64,000 bases of DNA from an uncultured Oscillospiraceae bacterium (GTDB lineage: Bacteria; Bacillota; Clostridia; Oscillospirales; Oscillospiraceae): the NCBI GenBank assembly GCA_944385415.1, contig CALWXC010000015.1, positions 1 to 64,000 of the forward strand, given 5' to 3'. Position numbers and translations under genes: made by a program. The notes beneath the pieces were generated by a model. The model did no database searches, was not told where the DNA came from, and saw only the letters and a list, made by a program, of their open reading frames with translations. Positions 57,279 through 64,000 of this stretch are shown piece after piece. Each line of letters opens with the position of its first letter. Within the stretch, counting starts at the first letter, position 1.

Positions 57279-57932
57279 TCAAGGGATATTTTCGCTGTGT
57301 ACCACAGCAAGCACCGCGCCGCTGTCATCCAAAAAGGTCAGCGTGTAGGGAGCGGGCTGCTGGTAATGGAGAGACTGGTAGCCGTGGCGCAACCACAGCG
57401 ATTCTGCCTGCGCCAGGGTGGAGTGGTCGCCGGTAAATTGAGGCTCCAGAGTAAAGAGAAACAGCCCGTTATCCAATTTCCCTGCCGCCATATACTGGGC
57501 TGAAATGTCTGTGGAACCTTGCAGGGACAGGAGGATGGACAATTCTGCGGCAGCGGCTTCGGATGGCGCGTCCACGGCCGCGAATACCGGGGCGGCGGCG
57601 TAGTCATTGGGCAGTAAAATCAGCTGGGGCTTGCCGTTGCGCTCCCACCGGTAAAACTGGTCCAATGCCGGGTCCTGTGTGGTACCTGCGGCGTGGATAT
57701 GGTCATCGGTGACACCGACGGTGATGTGCCAACCGCTGGGCAGCTTTGTTTCCAGCACCACCTGAGAAGATTCCAATAACCGGCGGCGTTCCATGGCGTG
57801 AAATCGGAGAGACTGGGGCAGGGGAAAGCCCGCACCGCCCCAAAGCAGTACCAACGCCAGCAGGAGCACCGTCAAATCCAGGAGGATACGCCGCCGGTAG
57901 CCCCGGCGGTCAGACAGGGTCAGCAGGGGCAT
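57279..57932 (-). CDS. Membrane-anchored protein of unknown function
   Basis: 217 residues with one N-terminal membrane helix (LLDLTVLLLALVLLWGGAGF) after a basic cytoplasmic start; the rest is probably extracellular. I do not recognise the domain. It overlaps the previous gene by 13 bases and is the third gene of the PadR operon. Confidence 0.65.
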   Translation of the reverse strand: MPLLTLSDRRGYRRRILLDLTVLLLALVLLWGGAGFPLPQSLRFHAMERRRLLESSQVVLETKLPSGWHITVGVTDDHIHAAGTTQDPALDQFYRWERNGKPQLILLPNDYAAAPVFAAVDAPSEAAAAELSILLSLQGSTDISAQYMAAGKLDNGLFLFTLEPQFTGDHSTLAQAESLWLRHGYQSLHYQQPAPYTLTFLDDSGAVLAVVHSENIP

Positions 57933-58723
57933 ACTCCGCCACCTCCTTGCAGATCAATGTGCAGAATCGCATCTCCAATGGTGAGCTCCAGCCACTCCGG
58001 CGTCTGCGGCATATGGTTCAGATAGAGATTCATACCGCTGCGGCCTGGACCGTTGTGCGTGGCACTGAGATAAAAGTATGGAACAAAGGATTCCGTTGAT
58101 TGGGAAGCATCACCGGGCAGGTAGGTACAGCCGGTGTTGTCGGTGATGGAAATACAGTTTATGTCCGGCTCCCACGGTTCCCACAGCCGCCAGGTACTTG
58201 CCAACAGCTGCAATTCCATGGAATACGTCTCATAGCCAGCTTCCCCGCGCACTTCTAACCGCTGGACATAAGCCACGGGGACCTGGAAGTGGTAACCGCT
58301 GACGGTACCAAGGTCCAGATCTTCCCATAGACCTGTGCGGGAGTAAACCATATGGCCGTAGATCTGCTGCTCCGGCGGAACTGCTATGGATGGTAGTTCA
58401 TGGCCCAAAAAATTGTCCCCAAAGCTGGAGTCTGTCAGGGCGAGAAAAGTTACGATTAACGCGGCGATGGTCACGGCCCGCATGGTCCACCAGAGCCGTC
58501 CGAGCCAGGGACTGTGCAGCCGTCCCAGCTCCGGGGCAATGATTGCAGGGTCTCCCATGGCGGCCAGGGCGTGGGATTCTGCGTCCTCTGCAGTCATCCC
58601 CCGCGCCTGGGCGGCGTCCATGCGGTCCTCCAAATGGGCGTCCAACTCCTGCCGTACCCGTTTCCGGTCTGGCGGGAACTGGATTTGGGAAGTGGCTGCA
58701 TCCAGCCACTGTTGCCGGGTCAT
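57920..58723 (-). CDS. HAAS-like signalling domain plus membrane helix protein
   Basis: 267 residues. The N-terminal 75 residues (WLDAATSQI, RKRVRQELDAHLEDRMDAAQARGMTAEDAESHALAAMGDP) match the HAAS/permease-prefix type domain that partners PadR-like regulators. A single membrane helix (AVTIAALIVTFLALT) follows, then an unrecognised outer domain. Its ATG overlaps the padR stop by 4 bases. It probably links a surface signal to PadR, by analogy. Confidence 0.75.
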   Translation of the reverse strand: MTRQQWLDAATSQIQFPPDRKRVRQELDAHLEDRMDAAQARGMTAEDAESHALAAMGDPAIIAPELGRLHSPWLGRLWWTMRAVTIAALIVTFLALTDSSFGDNFLGHELPSIAVPPEQQIYGHMVYSRTGLWEDLDLGTVSGYHFQVPVAYVQRLEVRGEAGYETYSMELQLLASTWRLWEPWEPDINCISITDNTGCTYLPGDASQSTESFVPYFYLSATHNGPGRSGMNLYLNHMPQTPEWLELTIGDAILHIDLQGGGGVCPC

Positions 58724-59058
58724 GGGGTACACCCGGCCAGCACTGCGTGGACAGCGCCAGCATAGACGCGCCATTCCCGTTCCTTTTCTTCCAGGGCACG
58801 CTGCCCGGCGGCGGTGATGCGGTAATACCGGCGGGGGCGGCCACTGGGGGCCTGGGCATTGCGGGCGGTCACCAGACCGTCCTTTTCCAGACTGTGGAGC
58901 AGGGGATACAGAGTCCCTTCCTGGAGACGGAACACCCGTTCTGAACGGCGTTCCAGTTCCTCAATTATCTGATAGCCGTACATCTCGCCGGTACTTAGCA
59001 GCGCCAGCACCAGCATGGCGTTGCCGCCGGGGGCGGCGGCGCGGTCGGTCTTTCTCAT
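58720..59058 (-). CDS. PadR-family transcriptional regulator
   Basis: 112 residues with the PadR winged-helix (LVLALLSTGEMYGYQIIEELERRSE, then LQEGTLYPLLHSLEKDGLVTA and GRPRRYYRITAAG). I chose the ATG at 59058, 7 bases after GGAGG; the ATG at 59064 is too close. First gene of a three-gene unit, and probably self-repressed through the two operators in its promoter. Confidence 0.93.
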   Translation of the reverse strand: MRKTDRAAAPGGNAMLVLALLSTGEMYGYQIIEELERRSERVFRLQEGTLYPLLHSLEKDGLVTARNAQAPSGRPRRYYRITAAGQRALEEKEREWRVYAGAVHAVLAGCTP

Positions 59059-59073
59059 GGTCATCCCTCCTAT

Positions 59074-59118
59074 ATACCTGGATTATCTAGGTATAGTATA
59101 CCTGGGTTATCTAGGTAT
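59074..59118. promoter_or_regulatory. Tandem PadR operators
   Basis: Two 21-bp copies (59074-59094 and 59098-59118) differ at one base. Each has ATACCT and AGGTAT arms as an inverted repeat. Copy one fills the spacer of the padR promoter, and copy two lies just downstream of its -10. Confidence 0.8.
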
Positions 59119-59123
59119 GTCAA
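59095..59123 (-). promoter_or_regulatory. padR operon promoter
   Basis: On the minus strand TTGACA (59118-59123), 17-bp spacer, TATACT (59095-59100), overlapped by the operators. Confidence 0.85.
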
Positions 59124-59133
59124 GAAATGGACA

Positions 59134-59175
59134 GGGAAAATAAAAGCCTTCGGCGCCACCCGCATTGGGGCGGTG
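59134..59175 (-). terminator. Terminator of the carboxypeptidase gene
   Basis: AGCCTT/AAGGCT and GGCACCGCCCC-like arms form a long stem. The minus strand continues into TTTATTTT. Confidence 0.7.
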
Positions 59176-59189
59176 CCAAAGGCTGGATT

Positions 59190-60896
59190 TTAAACGATAG
59201 ACAGATACTGCATAAGGATTTGTGCCAGTTCAATCCGCTGCACCGGTGTGTTGGGCTGGATTTCTGGCCCTTCGGAGACAGCCGGCAGAAGCCCCGTCGC
59301 AATACACCAGGATACGGCGTCTGCGGCAAACTCCCCAACAGAACGGTAGTCCGAATACTGATACAGGTTGACACGCTGCGAGGTATCCACTCCGCAGTAT
59401 TGTGCGTACCGGTACAGGAACAGGGAAAGATCACGGCGGCTCACCGGCTGATCCGGCATAAAAGATTGGGGATACACGCCGTTGACCAGACCATTGGCAT
59501 GGGCCCACTGTACGGCAGGCCCATACCAACTGTCTTCCGCAACATCATAGAATCCCGTCTGGGGCAGGACCGGGTCGATTTGGGATGACTGCGCTTCCTC
59601 GCCATCCTCCGGCAGTGGAGTGCTGTCTGCCGCCGGGGCTTCCGGGCCCGGTACAGACGGGCTTTCCGTCCCATTGCCCTCCAGACTGCCGTCGTCCTCC
59701 ATCGATGTGGGACCACCTTCCTCCAGACCTTCGGGGTCTGCCGCAGGCGGCTCTTCCATTTCGTCGTCCTCCAAATCCGCAGGCTCTGTTTGCGGCGGCG
59801 CGGGATATCCAGCGGCCCGCCACAGAATGGTTGTCAACATGGCGCGGTCCACTGTGCCGTCGGGAGAAAACGTCGTGGAGGATGTTCCTTGCAGCAAGCC
59901 GGTTTCCAATACATAATCTACAGCGGTATGGTACGGATGGAGTGGTTCCAGATCGGTAAAGCATATGGAGGGACATTGGGCGCTGTGGCCCGTATCAATC
60001 CCATATTGCTGTAGAATTTCCGAGATGCCGCTGCACAGCTGTTCGCTGTACCCGCTGGTCTGAAACTGGCTTTCAGAATAGACGTCGCAGGGGAATTCCA
60101 GCAGACAGGCTGTATAGCCCAAATTGTACGCTGCATAGGACGCAAAGTATCCGGCGGCATGCTCTAATGTGGTATAGGAATTCTGTGGGAACTGATTATG
60201 GAGAATCTGATACAGCGTTCCCTGGTTATCATTGGTGAGAAGCTGCTGTGTCCAGCCGTGAACATCAATTGCAATGGCAGCGCGGTATCCCTCTTCAAGA
60301 ATTTCCGCTGCAAAGTCGGCCAAAGCCTTGGATTCAAGACTGGAAAGAGGACGATCACCGTTAAAATAGCGTGTATTGTCATATGGACGCCAGAGGTAGG
60401 GAAAGCTGCGGTTTATGTCGATACCTCGGTCAAAGCACAGCGTATTACTGCTGTCCAAATATGACATGGTGCCGCGTCCCGGGCCATTGCTGCTGTACCC
60501 CATCAGAAGACCATCAGGATTGACGCAGGGCAGAATATACACGCTCCAATCCAGATCCAAAAGCTGCTGCTGAGAACGGTCCAAATGCTCCATGACCTTC
60601 TGCGCCGCATAGACCAGCGCGTTCCCGTCACGGTCCCAGTTGTCCTCAAAGCCGTGCATGGCAAATGTCATGAAAAGCACATTGCTTCCGTGCCCAAAAC
60701 GGTAGGCCAGCAGTGGTTGATTTCTGCCAGATGTTCCATACTGGATGACTTCACAGCTGGATGGCGGTGTGATTCCCGGAATGCTGTCCTGGGCGGCAAC
60801 CGGGAGCGGCACGGTGGCAAAAAGCAGTGCACCGCTGAGGAAACCGGCCAACAGGGTATGCAGAATCCTGCGTCTTGTTACGATCTTCGTTTGCAT
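59190..60896 (-). CDS. Secreted M14-family zinc carboxypeptidase with SLH repeats
   Basis: 568 residues. An arginine-rich signal peptide spans residues 1-35. The M14 domain has zinc ligands in AMHGFEDNW (His, Glu) and IDVHGW (His), with a late Glu in CLLEFPCD as the probable catalytic acid. SLH-like repeats start near LHPYHTAVDYV; a roughly 80-residue acidic Pro/Glu/Asp-rich linker separates the first repeat from two more. The enzyme probably trims peptides or cell-wall stem peptides at the surface. It is more AT-rich than its neighbours. Confidence 0.85.
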   Translation of the reverse strand: MQTKIVTRRRILHTLLAGFLSGALLFATVPLPVAAQDSIPGITPPSSCEVIQYGTSGRNQPLLAYRFGHGSNVLFMTFAMHGFEDNWDRDGNALVYAAQKVMEHLDRSQQQLLDLDWSVYILPCVNPDGLLMGYSSNGPGRGTMSYLDSSNTLCFDRGIDINRSFPYLWRPYDNTRYFNGDRPLSSLESKALADFAAEILEEGYRAAIAIDVHGWTQQLLTNDNQGTLYQILHNQFPQNSYTTLEHAAGYFASYAAYNLGYTACLLEFPCDVYSESQFQTSGYSEQLCSGISEILQQYGIDTGHSAQCPSICFTDLEPLHPYHTAVDYVLETGLLQGTSSTTFSPDGTVDRAMLTTILWRAAGYPAPPQTEPADLEDDEMEEPPAADPEGLEEGGPTSMEDDGSLEGNGTESPSVPGPEAPAADSTPLPEDGEEAQSSQIDPVLPQTGFYDVAEDSWYGPAVQWAHANGLVNGVYPQSFMPDQPVSRRDLSLFLYRYAQYCGVDTSQRVNLYQYSDYRSVGEFAADAVSWCIATGLLPAVSEGPEIQPNTPVQRIELAQILMQYLSIV

Positions 60897-61073
60897 TTCT
60901 CTCTCGTTTCCTTTTTCTATAATTGGTTTGAGACAGCGCTACAGAAAGTCAAAAAAGGGCTGGCTGAGCAACATCAGTTCCAATCCGCACAGGAACACAA
61001 CAAAAATATTTTGGCCCAAACTGCACAGATGGGGAAACAATGTTGGTCAGCACAGTCCAAGTGCGGTCTCGTA
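60897..61073. other. Gap between the carboxypeptidase and DUF711 genes
   Basis: No gene, hairpin or repeat is evident. It should hold the carboxypeptidase promoter, but I see only a TATAGA-like -10 without a matching -35. Confidence 0.4.
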
Positions 61074-62432
61074 TCAGTTTTTCAGGCTTTGCATGGGAGC
61101 AGGAATGCGGCCGCCGCGGGCAATCAGTTCCGCCGCGGATTCCGGATGCACCGGCATGACCGGGGCGCTGCCCAGCAGGCCGCCGAACTCCACCATATCG
61201 CCCACTTTGCTGCCCACAGCGGGAATGAGCCGGACGGCGGTGGTCTTGGTGTTGACCATACCAATGGCCGCTTCATCGGCAATGATGGCCGAGAGGGTGT
61301 CGGCGGTGGTGTCGCCGGGTACGGCGATCATATCGAGACCCACAGAGCAGACACAGGTCATGGCTTCCAGCTTGTCCAGCGTCAGCGTACCGCAGGAAGC
61401 GGCGGCAATCATACCCTCGTCCTCACTGACGGGGATAAACGCGCCGGACAGGCCGCCGACGCTGCTGGACGCCATAACACCGCCCTTTTTCACCGCGTCG
61501 TTGAGCAGGGCCAGGGCCGCTGTGGTGCCGTGGGTACCGCAGACCTCCAGGCCCATGGCCTCCAGAATCCGGGCCACGCTGTCACCGATGGCCGGCGTGG
61601 GGGCCAGACTCAGGTCCACCACGCCGAAGGGCACATTCAACCGGCGGCTGGCTTCCTGGGCCACCAGCTGGCCCATCCGGGTAATGCGGAAGGCCGTCTT
61701 TTTAATCAGTTCCGCCACCTCATCCAGGGGCTTGCCCTGAACTTCCTTCAAAGCGTGGGCTACCACGCCGGGGCCGGAAACACCCACATTGATGACCGAT
61801 TCCGGCTCGCCCACGCCGTGGAACGCGCCGGCCATAAAGGGGTTGTCCTCCACGGCATTGCAGAACACCACCAGTTTGGCGCAGCCCATGCCGCCCTGGT
61901 CGGCGGTGCGGGCCGCCGTTTCTTTGATGATCTGGCCCATCCAGCGGACGGCTTCCATATTGATGCCCGCCTTGGTGGAGCCCACGTTGACACTGGAGCA
62001 GACCAGCTCCGTGGTGGACAGGGCTTCGGGAATGGACTGAATCAGGCGGCGGTCGCCGCTGGTCATGCCCTTGTGGACCAGGGCTGAGAAACCGCCGATG
62101 AAGTTGACGCCCACCGTATGGGCTGCCCGGTCCATGGCCTGGGCAAAGATGGCGAAGTTCTCCGTTTCACTGGCTCCGCCCACCAGGGCGATGGGAGTGA
62201 CGGAAATGCGCTTGTTGACAATGGGAATACCCAGTTCCCGCTCGATGGTTTCGCCGGTGGGCACCAGCTGTTCCGCATGGCGGCAGATCTTGTCGTAGAT
62301 CTTCTGGGCGCAGCGCTCGGCGTTGGGATCGGCGCAGTCCAGCAGGCTTAATCCCAGGGTGATGGTACGGATGTCCAGGTGTTGATGGTCGATCATGTCG
62401 ATGGTCGACATAATATCGTTGTGACTGAGCAT
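61074..62432 (-). CDS. DUF711 (UPF0210, PFL-like) protein
   Basis: 452 residues. The start [15 protein letters not shown] and the Gly/Ala-rich core ([54 protein letters not shown]) match the UPF0210 family, which is related in fold to glycyl-radical enzymes but has no proven activity known to me. AAGGAGG precedes the ATG at 62432. It is always found beside an ACT-domain gene, as here. Confidence 0.88.
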   Translation of the reverse strand: MLSHNDIMSTIDMIDHQHLDIRTITLGLSLLDCADPNAERCAQKIYDKICRHAEQLVPTGETIERELGIPIVNKRISVTPIALVGGASETENFAIFAQAMDRAAHTVGVNFIGGFSALVHKGMTSGDRRLIQSIPEALSTTELVCSSVNVGSTKAGINMEAVRWMGQIIKETAARTADQGGMGCAKLVVFCNAVEDNPFMAGAFHGVGEPESVINVGVSGPGVVAHALKEVQGKPLDEVAELIKKTAFRITRMGQLVAQEASRRLNVPFGVVDLSLAPTPAIGDSVARILEAMGLEVCGTHGTTAALALLNDAVKKGGVMASSSVGGLSGAFIPVSEDEGMIAAASCGTLTLDKLEAMTCVCSVGLDMIAVPGDTTADTLSAIIADEAAIGMVNTKTTAVRLIPAVGSKVGDMVEFGGLLGSAPVMPVHPESAAELIARGGRIPAPMQSLKN

Positions 62433-62442
62433 GACGACCTCC

Positions 62443-62712
62443 TTAGACCTTGTGCATGGCATGGAAAATGTCCTCCCGCTGGATGCGGAGGGACAGGCCC
62501 ATGGACTCACCCTTGCGGGCCAGAACATCGGCGATGGTATCGAAATCGCTGTTGGCCTTGGAGGTGTCGGTGACCATCATCATGGTGAAGAATCCCTCCA
62601 TAACCGTCTGGGAAATGTCAATAATGTTGATGTTCAGCTGTGCCAGCTGGGTGCAGACCTCAGCGATGATGCCGACCCGGTCCGGGCCGACAACGGTGAC
62701 GATAGCGCGCAT
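62443..62712 (-). CDS. ACT-domain protein (UPF0237)
   Basis: 89 residues: [26 protein letters not shown] is a typical ACT start. A small-molecule sensor role for the DUF711 partner is likely but unproven. It ends 10 bases before the DUF711 start. Confidence 0.88.
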   Translation of the reverse strand: MRAIVTVVGPDRVGIIAEVCTQLAQLNINIIDISQTVMEGFFTMMMVTDTSKANSDFDTIADVLARKGESMGLSLRIQREDIFHAMHKV

Positions 62713-62715
62713 AGT

Positions 62716-63300
62716 TCAAGTTCCTCCTTGTAGTTGATCGAGGGTTTCGGCAAAGGACGGCAGACAGTGCTCCATAAAATACCGCAGACAGGGCAGATCC
62801 ATCTGTTCCAGCGCGTCCCTGGTCTGGGCTGCCGCTGTGGCAAATTCCTGATTCCCGGCCTTCAGTTCTTCCACGCATTTGATATAGGCCGACAGCTTGT
62901 CGGCGGCCTTGACGATTTGCCGCACGGCGTCGTCTGTCTCCAACAGCAGCGGCTCGTATCCGGCCTGGATTTCCGGCGGCAGCATGGACAGCAGCTTGCG
63001 GGCGCTGACCTCTTCCACCTGACGGTAGGCGGTGTGGATGTCGTCGTTGGCATATTTGATGGGCGTGGGCAGATCGCCGGTGAGAATCTCCGGCGCATCG
63101 TGGAACAGGGCCGCCGCGGCGCAGCGGTCCGGGTTGGCATTGCCGCCGCACAGTTCCCGGTCGATCATGGCCAGACCGTGGGCCAGCACCGCCACCATGT
63201 GGCTGTGTTCCTGAATGTTCTCCTGGAAGGTATTGCGCATGAGGCCCCAGCGCTGAATGTAGCGCATCCGGGACAACAGGGCAAAAAAGGGAAATGCCAT
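62716..63300 (-). CDS. YfbR-like HD-domain 5'-deoxynucleotidase
   Basis: 194 residues. Metal ligands are in QEHSHMVAVLAHGLA and LFHDAPEILTGDLPTPIKYAN (the HD pair), with a late Asp in KAADKLSAYIKC. YfbR removes phosphate from dNMPs. GAGGAGGGG precedes the ATG. First gene of the HD-ACT-DUF711 unit. Confidence 0.87.
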   Translation of the reverse strand: MAFPFFALLSRMRYIQRWGLMRNTFQENIQEHSHMVAVLAHGLAMIDRELCGGNANPDRCAAAALFHDAPEILTGDLPTPIKYANDDIHTAYRQVEEVSARKLLSMLPPEIQAGYEPLLLETDDAVRQIVKAADKLSAYIKCVEELKAGNQEFATAAAQTRDALEQMDLPCLRYFMEHCLPSFAETLDQLQGGT

Positions 63301-63321
63301 GAAACCCCTCCTCTCGCAGTG

Positions 63322-63350
63322 ATTATACCGCGAAAGGTGTGCCGGCGCAA
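63322..63350 (-). promoter_or_regulatory. Promoter of the HD-ACT-DUF711 unit
   Basis: On the minus strand TTGCGC (63345-63350), 17-bp spacer, TATAAT (63322-63327). Confidence 0.65.
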
Positions 63351-63398
63351 TGTATACTTTTACACCGGTGCGGGCATGCTTACCAGGAGGTGAAACGA

Positions 63399-64000
63399 AT
63401 GGAACTGACTGCCGCCGCCATTGAAGCGGCCTTTGGAGAGACCGGGGATTTTGTGGCCCGGGAGGTGGAGGCCGCCGGCTGGCGCCTGCGGCTGTATTTC
63501 ATCGATGGACTGGTCACCGGCGGTACCATCTCCGAATACGTTCTGCGGCCCCTGGCCCAGGCACTGACCGGGGCTACCATGGGACAGCTGGTGGAGCGGG
63601 CCGAACGGGGCGCCGTTTATAACGCCGTCTGCGTCCGGGTCACCGACGGCGCCGATGCCCTGTCCAAGCTGCTCAATGGGTTTGCCCTGGTTTTGTTTCC
63701 CGGGGAAAAAACGGCCCTGGCCTTTGAGGCCAAGACCACCGTCAACCGCAGCACCGGCGCACCCCAGGTGGAAAATACCGTCAAGGGGGCAAAAGACGCA
63801 TTCAACGAAAATATGCGCATTAACACCGGTTTGATCCGCCGCCATATGCGTTCGGAGAGGCTGCGCTTTACCCAGCTGGTGGTGGGGACCCAGACGGCCA
63901 CCAACGTGTCGGTGGCCTGGGTGGACGGCGTTACGGACCCGGACTTGATTGAAAAGACGGTGCAGCGGCTCAAAAGCCTGGATGTGGATTCCCTGGCCAC
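63399..64000 (+). CDS. GerA-family spore germinant receptor subunit A, 3' end outside the window
   Basis: The first 200 residues of an open frame that runs off the right edge. YFIDGLVTGGTISEYVLRPL, then ENTVKGAKDAFNENMRINTGLIRRHMR and TQLVVGTQTATNVSVAWVDG, are the N-terminal cytoplasmic domain of the GerA/SpoVAF family. AGGAGG precedes the ATG. The membrane part would follow. Whether this is a germinant receptor or SpoVAF-like cannot be settled here. Confidence 0.87.
   Translation, partial: MELTAAAIEAAFGETGDFVAREVEAAGWRLRLYFIDGLVTGGTISEYVLRPLAQALTGATMGQLVERAERGAVYNAVCVRVTDGADALSKLLNGFALVLFPGEKTALAFEAKTTVNRSTGAPQVENTVKGAKDAFNENMRINTGLIRRHMRSERLRFTQLVVGTQTATNVSVAWVDGVTDPDLIEKTVQRLKSLDVDSLA

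Noticed and set aside
63351..63380. Sigma-G-like promoter ahead of the GerA gene (TGTATA, 18 bp, CATGCT)
   Set aside because: The elements fit moderately, but transcription would start inside the Shine-Dalgarno sequence at 63385-63390, so a functional leader is unlikely.

Overview
The window looks like the replication-origin region of a spore-forming, anaerobic Clostridia genome, most likely Oscillospiraceae/Ruminococcaceae-like. This rests on the GC-rich coding sequence with strong Shine-Dalgarno sites, the gene order dnaA-dnaN-yaaA-recF-remB-gyrB-gyrA, a two-gene SUF system, SLH-domain surface proteins, T-box leaders, an [FeFe]-hydrogenase-like sensor, and spore genes (a SleL-type LysM/GH18 enzyme and a GerA-type receptor at the right edge). 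The species call is inference. I see no rRNA, tRNA, CRISPR array or insertion sequence.

Layout. 1-2257: the end of an unknown internally duplicated protein and a secreted SLH protein. 2539-16757: a leftward block holding jag-yidC-yidD-rnpA-rpmH, hemW, a SHOCT protein, gyrA, gyrB, remB, recF, yaaA, dnaN and dnaA. The dnaN-dnaA gap carries a DnaA-box cluster followed by a DnaA-trio-like tract and is the best candidate for the unwinding site. Gene polarity flips just beyond dnaA, as expected at oriC. 16965-32010: mainly rightward genes (sufCB, rlmH, a SleL-like enzyme, a holin/amidase pair, an orphan KdpDE-like pair, pyk, a UvrD-like helicase, metG), with ung and an NSS transporter leftward. 32032-33860: an AT-rich island with two tandem ribbon-helix-helix genes, a DUF3800 gene and a separately promoted structured small RNA, divergent from an Xre-like gene. 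33901-46237: a T-box-controlled branched-chain amino acid operon, ilvB-ilvN-ilvC-ilvD-(DUF815 ATPase)-ilvA-leuA-leuC-leuD-leuB. 46311-54801: a chemoreceptor, a HAD phosphatase, a type I toxin/antisense RNA locus, ileS with its own T-box, and a soluble hydrogenase-like/chemoreceptor fusion. 54965-63300: a secreted UshA-like nucleotidase, a PadR operon with tandem operators, an SLH-anchored M14 peptidase, and a DUF711-ACT-HD operon. 63399-64000: start of a GerA-family gene.

How the parts work together. The left half is replication initiation and topology plus the RNase P/Sec-insertase cluster. The centre makes isoleucine, valine and leucine under a leucine-type T-box. The two most interesting loci are the RHH-RHH-DUF3800-small RNA island (32078-33493) and the 30-residue membrane toxin with a convergent antisense RNA (49093-49469), in which the two RNAs carry the same sequence blocks near their 5' ends. 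Promoter, operator and hairpin positions were read by eye; none was tested by folding or database search.
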